This document shows, one piece after another, positions 53,637 through 63,300 of a DNA stretch of 64,000 bases. The number at the start of each line of letters is the position of its first letter. Positions within the stretch are counted from its first letter, which is position 1. Source of the DNA: Mortierella alpina (Eukaryota; Mortierellomycota; Mortierellomycetes; Mortierellales; Mortierellaceae); contig JANATF010000026.1 in assembly GCA_029449245.1 (NCBI GenBank), forward strand, positions 53,501-117,500, in the 5' to 3' direction. The translations under genes were made by a program, and so were the position numbers. The notes under the pieces were generated by a model. That model was not told the DNA's origin and ran no database searches. It was given only the letters and a program-made list of their open reading frames with translations.

Positions 53637-53918
53637 ATGAGGTCCATCTTCATCATTGCCATTACTGCCGTTCTTTCAGTTTTTATCCACTCGGCCACAG
53701 CCTGGACTTACGGCTGCCAATCAGGTGGCTATGGATCATGCTGTTACTCGCACACTGAGGATGCCTGCTGGGATGATTCATTCAGCTGTAACATTGGAGG
53801 GCGAAATTGCGGCTTTTGCGAAGTTGCTGCAATTACCTCGGAAATGCGTACATGGTGTAATAACAAAGGAGGAGGCTGGGTTCAGAGCGATACATCGATG
53901 TGCGGCAGTTGGTGTTGA
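53637..53918 (+). CDS. Small secreted cysteine-rich protein (93 aa)
   Basis: The ATG at 53637 starts 'MRSIFIIAITAVLSVFIHSA', a strong signal peptide ending near residue 22. The mature ~70 residues hold about ten cysteines in the order C, CC, C, C, C, C, C, C, C, suggesting four or five disulfides. In-frame codons upstream to 53565 exist, but would bury the signal peptide. It has the size and cysteine content of fungal effector-like or antimicrobial peptides; no named family is recognised. Confidence 0.72.
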   Translation: MRSIFIIAITAVLSVFIHSATAWTYGCQSGGYGSCCYSHTEDACWDDSFSCNIGGRNCGFCEVAAITSEMRTWCNNKGGGWVQSDTSMCGSWC

Positions 53919-54932
53919 GGAATTAGGGATATGGATCACGAAACTGAACATGTGAGAGATGGGCTTAGTCCAAACCCCCAACCGAATCTCCTACCTCTCC
54001 CATCAAAGGAGTTGGCTGACTTTTTTTGCCTCCTGTCGTTATAATCCCAGATGAAATAATTGATACATGAAAAATCCACCCTGAACCGGAACAGCCATTC
54101 TTATCAGTGATCAACCAAATGATCCTCTGCGAAATAAATGAAGCACGTTTGTGAAAAAAAAGTCCAGATAGTGTATTGATACTAATTGTAGTACGTGGGC
54201 CAAGTTGGAAGCTGGGAAATAAAGGTGCATACGTCGTTAGCTTCATGTTGCCACTGCCTCCAGCTTCTCATCATACACTCTCTCCTACACATACACCCAC
54301 ACACCCACACTCTCTCACTCATTCGCCCTCGCACTGTCTCGCCTCACCCTTCTGCCATTCACTCCAACTGTTCTTCTATTCCTTGCCTTCCAAGATCGAG
54401 GCAGGGTTAATGCACCATAATTTCCCCGTTGTGATTGTCGCGGTTAGAGGAATAGACACTGTTACTGGAGCTATAAGTAACGAGAACGGAGTGAAGAAAG
54501 ATGTATTCAATGTCTCCTGTGGACGTGAGCATTAAAGGACACGTCCACACTAATCTTCGCTAACTAAAAATATTAAGGGTAAGTCTATGCTAGGACGGTC
54601 AATCCGGCACAGTGATTGTTACTTGCCATTTTATTTGTGCATTATGTTTTGCAAATGCGACTCGAAAGGTCCTCATCCTTGGCTACGCTGTCTCCTTCTC
54701 AGCTCCAACTCCTGGCATCGCCTTCGCCTTATGCCTGTTGTCATCTTATAGACAACCCCTAACACCTGTTAGCCAGCGAATATAGTTTGAAGGACTGTGC
54801 ACGTGGCCGATATGAAAGGATTTTTTCTTGTGTACAAATACTCAGACACCCGCAGTCCGAGTTCCAACTTTCTCCAAATCTCTCATTTCTCTTTTGTTTC
54901 TCTCTCCGTTCGACTGTATTTTTGAACCTGGA
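53919..54932. other. Intergenic, nothing recognised
   Basis: A CA/CT-rich stretch lies at 54280-54320. No supported gene. Confidence 0.4.
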
Positions 54933-55174
54933 TGCAACAAGAGGAGATCAGGGTGTGTGTGTTATATGTATCTTTAATCAGGTAGGCAAAGTCTGCCTGA
55001 GAAACGAGGGAAGGATTGGAACTATATATACAAATACAGAAGTGGTGCCTGATCTTGTGTCTGTGCTCAAAAGATAGTAGAGAAAGACACCTTGATCGTC
55101 AGGGCAGTATTACCCCCGAGTGCTACCTCTTACTGTCATGCAGTACTATTAACTAGTAACGCTATACTGTTGCA
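54933..55174. mobile_element. Solo LTR, family A, copy 2, with 5-bp TSD (CTGGA)
   Basis: 242 bp with TGCAACA...TGTTGCA ends, flanked by perfect CTGGA at 54928-54932 and 55175-55179. Same orientation as, and nearly identical to, the copy at 9012-9253. No clear gene spans the insertion. Confidence 0.93.
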
Positions 55175-55179
55175 CTGGA

Positions 55180-56222
55180 GCCCATCCATCTCGATTTCAA
55201 AGCTTGAACATTATGTACTGTATGTGCGTATGAACTCTACTTTATGCGGCGCCTGCCTTTGCGTGCTACTGCGCAGTGTTTTGCCTTTTCCTATATTAAC
55301 CACACATGCCGATATCGCTTTTTTTACAGCTCGTATACGCGAACACTTGTGGGCTTAACAGAGAGTCGAAACATGTCCGCTGCCATCCATATCCGGTATC
55401 GGCTATCAAATGATGCTCGATTATCCGCTCGATTATCCGTTACAATCTTTCAGTTCTTCCTACATATCATTGGAACACTCTCTCTGCCTTGGACTTTGCA
55501 GCATAGAACTTTAGCAGTAAGTCTGGTTTATGTATACATACATGTATACAGTAGAAGGGGAACTTACGGTATTCACAGAAATAGATTGAATGGATATCCT
55601 GTGGTGGCATGGATTCAGGCAGGCTTCATGCCTTACGTATTGTACCCCTTAAGTATTGACCACAAGAAGTTTGTCTCGCATCACGCCCTCATTTTGATAT
55701 GGAAAGGATTCCCAGTCCTGCTTCACAGGCCCTGGCTGGATGCGAGACCGAAAAGTGACGAAAGGACCCAACATTGACCACGAGTCATCCAACGCACCAA
55801 TCACCATTCCCAGGCTGGCGAGCTGTTTACGTCTGCCGGAGTATAAACTCGATGTTCATACAAGTTCAATACGGGTCTTAATCCCCTTAACCTGCAGTGA
55901 GCAAAAGAGAAAGAGATGTGTTCTTTCGAACAAATCTGTGCAACATGGTGCTTAATCTCAGCAGATCGACGCAACAGAGCGTCTCTATTGCTTATATTAC
56001 TACATTACACCGTTAATGAAAAAAGTTGAATGCTCAAAAATCTGATACAGAGGCTCAACCAGTGGGCTTATCTCAAGGGCTCTGTAATTTGAACTCAGCC
56101 TTGGCTGCGTCATTGGTGGCTGAGTTAGGTTTTCTGTAGTTTTCCAAGCACCATCCATATAAAATGGAGGGTTTGCCATAATAAGACGGAACAACCAAAA
56201 TAATCATTCCAATCTCTCCGAT
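55180..56222. other. Intergenic, no supported gene
   Basis: An open frame from about 55244 to 55777 lacks family features. A small 'ctcgattatccg' direct duplication lies at 55417-55440. Confidence 0.4.
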
Positions 56223-57182
56223 ATGGAGCGAGCTACCCCACTCGAAATGCCTGAGCTTTTCGCAATGATTTGCACCTATCTTGGTCCCGGAAGTCTTGCG
56301 TCTGGTGCCCGTGTGAATAAGGAGTGGAACAGGTCATTAACACAGCTGCTTTACAAAAATGTCGTTGTGTCGAAAGATGGCGTCAGCTTGGACTCTTACG
56401 GAGCACATGAGGATTGTATAACAAGTGTAACTTTCGAGTGTTCTGCTCATCAACTCCTATCAAAAGAGCTCTATCTAGAAGCAGTTATATCAAGCAGCTC
56501 GAACAACTCAACTTTAGCTTGTCTAGACGTACATAACATTTCTGTCAAACCCGAATTATGTCTAGCACTATGTGAGGCGCTCAAGACCAACTTAACTCTG
56601 ACGAGTTTGAACATGGGGAACATCCAAATGGACGGCGACGCCTACACGCTGGCTGAGGCACTTGAGACCAACTCGATTCTCGCCACATTGGTTTTGAGTG
56701 GCAACAATTTGAGAGACAAAGGAGTTAATGAGATCTCTGAAGCGCTCAAAAGGAACTCCTGTTTGACGACATTGAATTTATGTAACAACTTTATCTGGGA
56801 CGAAGGAACCCAGGCAATGTCGGAGGCACTCAAGATCAACGCTACTCTAACCACTTTGAACTTGTCTTCAAATGTGATCCAAGACCGAGGAGCTCAAGCA
56901 CTGTCTGAAGCACTCAAGATTAACACGACTCTTACAACTTTGGACTTGTCTGTGAATGAAATCGGTGACCAAGGAGCTCAAGCACTGTCTGAAGCACTCA
57001 AGATCAACGCGACTCTTACTACTTTGGATTTGACTTGCAACAGGATCAAAGATGTAGGGGCAGAGGCACTGACTGAAGCACTCCAAAGCAATACGACTAT
57101 CACTACCTTGAACTTCGGAGACTATGTGTCGCGAGCCACGCCTAGGCCTTGGTTTTCAAGACTAGACTTTACCCAGTCCTGA
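56223..57182 (+). CDS. F-box-like protein with ribonuclease-inhibitor-type LRRs
   Basis: 319-codon single exon. The first ~45 residues ('MPELFAMICTYLGPGSLASG' then 'RVNKEWN') look F-box-like. From about residue 95 come seven to eight 28-aa LRRs of the RNI/NLRC3 class with the pattern 'AQALSEALKINTTLTTLDLS', then 'N.IGDQG'. These form a curved protein-binding scaffold. The head suggests ubiquitin-ligase substrate recognition. It is the intact paralogue of the broken gene at 57542-59728, 360 bp downstream on the same strand. Confidence 0.78.
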   Translation: MERATPLEMPELFAMICTYLGPGSLASGARVNKEWNRSLTQLLYKNVVVSKDGVSLDSYGAHEDCITSVTFECSAHQLLSKELYLEAVISSSSNNSTLACLDVHNISVKPELCLALCEALKTNLTLTSLNMGNIQMDGDAYTLAEALETNSILATLVLSGNNLRDKGVNEISEALKRNSCLTTLNLCNNFIWDEGTQAMSEALKINATLTTLNLSSNVIQDRGAQALSEALKINTTLTTLDLSVNEIGDQGAQALSEALKINATLTTLDLTCNRIKDVGAEALTEALQSNTTITTLNFGDYVSRATPRPWFSRLDFTQS

Positions 57183-57275
57183 TTGGAGCTTAGTTGTGGG
57201 ACATTATTCAGAGCCGCCCCTTAACTTCACATACCACAGAGAGAAAAGAGAGTAAATTAAGTGAAAGGGGCTTAG

Positions 57276-57362
57276 TCATGTCGTTCGGCTCATCTCAGTG
57301 GCTCAATCATTGGGCTCATGTCAGTGGCTTAATCACTGGGCTCATGTCAGTGGCTCAGTATC
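57276..57362. repeat. 26-bp tandem repeat
   Basis: About three copies of 'gggctcatgtcagtggctta' plus 'atcact', between the two LRR genes. Confidence 0.85.
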
Positions 57363-57541
57363 TGGACGCTGTGTAACCCCCAGGGTTTAAAGGGACAGGT
57401 CGTCGGTCGAACATCTTCCAAATAAAAGAGGAGGATTCGCCACAAAACCAAATCATTTCCACCATCTGTGTACCTCGCCATACTCCCGTTTTGGTCATTC
57501 CCTCATTTTCAGTAACCATTTCACATTCTTTTTACACCAAT

Positions 57542-59728
57542 ATGAACCGTACAACCCCTTTCGATATACCCGAGCTTATGTCAGAAATTGGCAGTAATCT
57601 TCCTCCCAAAGATCTTGCATCCTGTGCATGTGTCAGTAAGGGGGTGGAACTACTCATTTACACGGCCGCTTTACAAGTCTGTCGTGTTGTCAAAACATGG
57701 CGTTAGCTGGGAGTCTTTCAAGAAGTACAAGTATTTTGTAAAATGCTTCACACTTAAGCGTTCGGCGTATCAAGGCCCATCAGCAGGATCTTTTCGAAAA
57801 GAAGGAATATCAAGCATTTTGGTTGACTCAAATGTAGCCTGTCAAGACTTGAGCCACAATTCGATCCAATCCGAAGCGTGGTTGGCACTGGCCGAGGAAC
57901 TCAAGACCACCTCGACTCTGACAACTCTGAACTTGTCCAACAACAAGATGAAAGACCTGGAAGTCCAGGCGCTAGCTGAGGCACTCAAGACGAGCTCCAC
58001 TATAACCACTTTGGACTTGAGAAGCAACCGGATCCGAGACGATGGATGTCAGGCGCTGGGTAGGGCACTCACGACCAACTCCGCTCTGACCAGGTTGAAG
58101 TTATCTTGCAACTTGATTGGAGACAAAGGAGCCCAAACGCTGTTTGAAGTACTCAAGACCAACTCTACTCTGGCAACTTTGGATCTAAGAAACAATATGA
58201 TTGAAGACGCAGGAGCACGGCTGCTGTCGCGTGCTCAACCCTAGGACAACTATAGTGACGCGCCCTCAGTCCTAGGTCCAGCTAGAGTCGACAGATAAGC
58301 CAGGCTGGGCTGCTGTTGTCACCGTGTTACCCTCCTGACTTAACCCATGATCACTACACACGCGGTAGGACCCCCACGAGTGCCGCACCCTGGTGCATCG
58401 TCTTTAGTATAAATAGATAGCAGGAACACATCCTTAGTTTAGTCTTTACCTAGTAACTTGAATACAACCCTGATCCCACCTTGAAAACCCTCTCCACTGT
58501 CCCTCACCTACCCTTGTCCCCTTGCTCTTGTGAAAGGTCATTCTGTCCCCGCCCTGCCCGGTCCCGCCTAGATTCTCGACAGCTGCTATCCGAGGCACTC
58601 ACAGCCAACTCGAGTTTGACCAGTTTGGACTTGGCGTCCAACCACATAAAAGACCCAGGAGTCCAGGTGCTGTCTGAAGCTCTAAAGATCAACTCAACTT
58701 TGATAACGTTGAATCTGTCTGACAACAGGATGAATGACGAAGGAATCCAGGCGCTGTCTGAAGCACTAGTGGCCAACTCAACTCTGACAACTTTGGACGT
58801 TGGTTCCAACAAGATGAATGGCGAAGGAGTTCAGGCGCTCTCTGAAGCACTCAAGAATAACTTCACGCTAGCCGCATTGACGTTGGATGGGAACTCAATC
58901 ATGAACCAAGGAGCCCAGGCGCTTTCTGAAGCACTCAAAATCAACTCGGCTTTAACCACTTTGAGTTTGTCGAGTAATCAGATCAGTTCTGCTGGAGCCA
59001 AGGCGCTGTCAAAAGCACTTGAAGTCAACTCGAAACTTGCGACCTTGTGTTTAGGACTCAACGACATCGGACACCACGGAGCTAAAGTGCTGGCTAAGGC
59101 GCTTAAGACCAACTCAACTCTGGCCACCCTATCATTACCATACAACATGATAGAATCCAAAGGAGCCAAGGCGCTGGCTGAGACCCTTAAGACCAATTCA
59201 GCTCTGACAACTTTGATCTTGTGGGGCAACGTTATCGGAGTCGATGGAGCCAAGGCACTATCTGAGGCGCTCAAGACTAACTCTACTCTGACGACTTTGC
59301 ACTTGGATGGTAACCAAATCGGAGACGGAGGAGTCAAAGCTCTGGCTAATGCACTGAAGACCAACTTTACTCTGACCACTCTGCAGTTAAATTCCAATGC
59401 CATCGGATACGACGGAGCCAAGGCGCTTGCTAAGGCACTTGTGGCCAATGTTACTCTGACCACTTTAAAGCTGGGATTCAACGCGATCGGAGACGAGGGA
59501 GCCAAGGCGCTGGCTGAGGCCCTCAAGACCAACTTGACCCTTACCACTTTGGACTTGCAGAGAAGCTCGATCGGATCCAGCGGAGCCAAGGCACTGGCTG
59601 AAGCACTAAAAACCAACAAGACTGTGACCACTTTGAACTTGGAGTACAACTCGATCGGGTCTGACGGAGCCAAGGCGCTGGCTGAGGCATGCAAGACCAA
59701 CTCAATGGTCACCATTCATGGTATTTAG
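57542..59728 (+). pseudogene. F-box/LRR gene broken by a solo LTR and a G-run frameshift
   Basis: Paralogue of 56223-57182. The frame starts at the ATG at 57542 ('MNRTTPFDIPEL'), breaks at 57640-57644 where a run of five Gs has one base too many, then continues as 'WNYSF...' matching the paralogue. LRRs run to 58224, where a 357-bp solo LTR intervenes, and resume at 58587 for about 13 more repeats ('GAKALAEALKTNSTLTTL' type). Removing the LTR, one GCTGC copy and one G leaves 1,824 nt, an exact 608-codon frame. The second half alone is open as a 415-codon frame and could still be expressed from an LTR promoter. Confidence 0.88.
58225..58581. mobile_element. Solo LTR, family B, with 5-bp TSD (GCTGC)
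   Basis: 357 bp starting TGTCGCG and ending CTCGACA (TG...CA with short inverted ends), flanked by perfect GCTGC at 58220-58224 and 58582-58586. It contains a TATA-like 'agtataaataga' near 58406. It shares its 3' half with the composite at 22650-22778. It sits in the codon series of an LRR. Confidence 0.92.
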
Positions 59729-59829
59729 CGAGTGGCCATAGCATATTGGTGAACCTCATTAAAATGAGAAAAAGATGTGGGTCCACACACCACACATCGT
59801 GAGCTTTATTTCAGAAAGAGAGACCAGAA

Positions 59830-60237
59830 CAACTAGCATAGCGCCATTGAGTCGAGTCCGGGATCGAGGCGCAGGTTTTGTTTACGATAAAAAGAGCGAG
59901 AAAAAAATGCTGCATAAGAGCACTGCGGGAATTATGGCGAGAGGGGCTAGAAAAAAAAGGTGAACATGATGAGCACTGTGACTATGTGCATGCCAGCAGA
60001 ATCTCCGATGCAATGCGAATGAACATTAACAACTTGGCACACCCGATTTCAACACAAGACACACCAGGTCTTGGACTAGAGGGCATGCTCCTCGGGACTG
60101 AACTCAGGCGCCATGTGCAATGCCTGCAGCAGCTGGGATGCCGACATGCCGACATCCGTAAACAACAGTCACATAGCGTTCAGCGGGGGGGTTTTTTTTT
60201 GGTCGTCATTCCGCGTGTCCTCCATCATCTCAACCTC
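59830..60237. repeat. Dispersed repeat with coding-like core, copy 2 (partner 37755-38240)
   Basis: Collinear with copy 1, including the starting block 'agcgccattgagtcgagtcc', the conserved frame ('CDYVHASRISDAMRMNINNL') and a homopolymer tract (here G then T) near 60186-60201. The frame continues to 60363 here. Confidence 0.7.
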
Positions 60238-60265
60238 ACGCGTATCGTAGCTCCTCACTCACACA

Positions 60266-60332
60266 ACAGACTTTGCCTTCTGATTGAAGATACACATACA
60301 CCCACGTACCCTGATCCCGTCCTGTTGCATAG
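60266..60332. repeat. Diverged end fragment of LTR family A
   Basis: 'cagactttgccttctgattg' to 'ccctgatcccgtcctgttgca' resembles the last ~70 bp of the family A LTR at 23658-23900 ('cagactttaccttccttatt' ... 'ctcttgttgca'). No left end or duplication found. Confidence 0.5.
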
Positions 60333-60374
60333 AACGGATTGTATTGCATCAAATTCTCCTTAACACCTGCACAG

Positions 60375-63300
60375 TCACACATCATCTAGTCCTTTGACTC
60401 GATTGCAAGCCTCCATTGCTCCAGCGTCGCGCGCCTTGATATACCACTTTCTAGCCAGCTTACGGTCACTGAATACGCCTTCACCATTTTGATACATGTC
60501 ACCAATAAGGAGCATGGCATCCGCATGTCCAGCATCACTTGCTTTGACATACCACCCCAGAGCTTTGCCAAAGTCCTGCTCAACTCCATGACCATTGTTG
60601 TACAGGGAGCCGATGTTGCGCATAGCAGAAGCATCTCCAGCGCCGCTTGCTTTGAGGTACCATTCCATAGCCTTGTCGTAGTCCTGATTAACACCAAGAC
60701 CATTGTCGTACATGACGCCGATGCCGCGCATGGCAGAAGCATCTCCAGCGTCGCTTGCTTTGAAATACCACTCGAGAGCCTTGCCATAGTCCTGCGCAAC
60801 TCCAAGACCATTTCCGTACAGGAAGCCGATGTTGAACATGGCTCCAGCATTTCCAGCATGGCTTGCCTTGAAGTACCACTCCAGAGCCTGGCTGTAGTCC
60901 TGCTCAACTCCAAGACCATCCCTGTACATGTTGCCGATGTTGCACATAGCTCCAGCAACTCCACCGTCGCTTGCTTTGAAATACCACTCCAGAGCCGTGC
61001 CATAGTCCTGCTCAACTCCGAGACCATTTCTGTACAAGAAGCCGATGTTGCACATGGCTCCAGCGTCTCCAGCGTCGCTTGCTTTAAAATACCACTCGAG
61101 AGCCTTGCCATAGTCCTGCGCAACTCCAAGACCATTTCCGTACAGGAAGCCGATGTTGAACATGGCTCCAGCATTTCCAGCATGGCTTGCCTTGAAGTAC
61201 CACTCCAGAGCCTGGCTGTAGTCCTGCTCAACTCCAAGACCATCCCTGTACATGTTGCCGATGTTGCACATAGCTCCAGCATCTCCACCGTCGCTTGCTT
61301 TGAAATACCACTCCAGAGCCTTGCCGTAGTCCTGCTCAACTCCGAGACCACTTCTGTACAAGAAACCGATGCTGAGCAAGACACTGGTATTACCAGCATG
61401 GCTTGCTTTGAGATACCACTCCAGAGCCGTGCCATAGTCCTGCTCAACTCCGAGACCATTTCTGTACAAGAAGCCGATGTTGCACATGGCTCCAGCGTCT
61501 CCAGCGTCGCTTGCTTTGAAATACCACTCGAGAGCCTTGCCATAGTCCTGCGCAACTCCAAGACCATTTCCGTACAGGAAGCCGATGTTGAACATGGCTC
61601 CAGCATTTCCAGCATGGCTTGCCTTGAAGTACCACTCCAGAGCCTGGCTGTAGTCCTGCTCAACTCCAAGACCATCCCTGTACATGTTGCCGATGTTGCA
61701 CATAGCTCCAGCATCTCCACCGTCGCTTGCTTTGAAATACCACTCCAGAGCCTTGCCGTAGTCCTGCTCAACTCCGAGACCACTTCTGTACAAGAAACCG
61801 ATGCTGAGCAAGACATTGGTATTACCAGCATGGCTTGCTTTGAGATACCACTCCAGAGCCGTGCCATAGTCCTGCTCAACTCCGAGACCATTTCTGTACA
61901 AGAAGCCGATGTTGCACATGGCTCCAGCGTCTCCAGCGTCGCTTGCTTTGAAATACCACTCGAGAGCCTTGCCATAGTCCTGCGCAACTCCAAGACCATT
62001 TCCGTATAGGAGGCCGATGTTGAACATGGCTCCAGCGTCCCCAGCATCGCTTGCTTTGAAATACCACTCGAGAGCCTTGCCATAGTCCTGCGCAACTCCA
62101 AGACCATTTCCGTATAGGAGGCCGATGTTGAACATGGCTCCAGCATTTCCAGCATGGCTTGCCTTGAAGTACCACTCCAGAGCCTGGCTGTAGTCCTGCT
62201 CAACTCCAAGACCATTTCCGTACAGGAAGCCGATGTTGCACATGGCTCCAGCGTCTCCAGTATCGCTTGCCTTGAAGTACCACTCCAGAGCCTGGCTGTA
62301 GTTCTGCTCAACTCCAAGACCATTTCCGTACAGGAAGCCGATGTTGCACATGGCTCCAGCGTCTCCAGCATCGCTTGCTTTGAAATACCACTCGAGAGCC
62401 TTGCCATAGTCCTGCTCAATACCTTGACCATTGTTGTACAGGGAGCCGATGCCGCGCATGGCAGAAGCATCTCCAGCGTCGCTTGCTTTGAAATACCACT
62501 CGAGAGCCTTGCCATAGTCCTGCGCAACTCCAAGACCATTTCCGTACAGGAAGCCGATGTTGAACATGGCTCCAGTATGGCCAGCATGGCTTGCTTGGAA
62601 GTACCACTCCAGAGCCTGGCTGTAGTCCTGCTCAACTCCAAGACCACCCATGTACATGACGCCAATGCTGTACGTGGCTTCAGCACCTCCAGAATCGCTG
62701 GATTTGAAAAACCACTCCAGAGCTTTGCCGTAGTCCTGCTCAACTCCAAGACCAGTCGTGTAATGGAAGCCGATTTGGAACATGGCTCTATCATCTCCAG
62801 CATCGCTTGCTTTGCTATACCATTCCAGAGCCTTGCTGTAGTCTTGTTCTAGGTGACCACCACTATGATACGTATGACCAATCTGGAAATAGGTAGCTGC
62901 TGTCCCGACGTCTAAGGCGTCCCTGAACCAGTCCATTGACCTTCCGTGGTGTTTTGAAACTCCAGCATCGTGATGAACTATGCGATTGTTGAGTGTACCT
63001 TGCTCAATCACTGCCTCTTCTGCCTTGCAATACCACGATGCCGCCTCACGGTCATCCTGTTCCACACCGCGACCATATTGATACATCTGACCGATCTTGA
63101 GCATCGCCACAGGCACTCCAGCCTCGCTTGCCGCAAGGCACCACTCCATGGCTTTGCCGTAATCTCGCTCCACGCTACCACCAGAATAGTACATGGCACC
63201 CATCTTGAACATGGCCTGTGCTGATTCACTGCCACCAGAGCTATTAAACCAATCCATTGTCTTGCCAATATCGAGCATGTTGCCGTTCTTGAGTATATCC

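Noticed and set aside
60386-62852. 805-codon minus frame and 506- and 232-codon plus frames across the Sel1 array
   Set aside because: Periodic shadows of the 108-bp unit; only the frame with the kinase domain and Sel1 consensus is meaningful.
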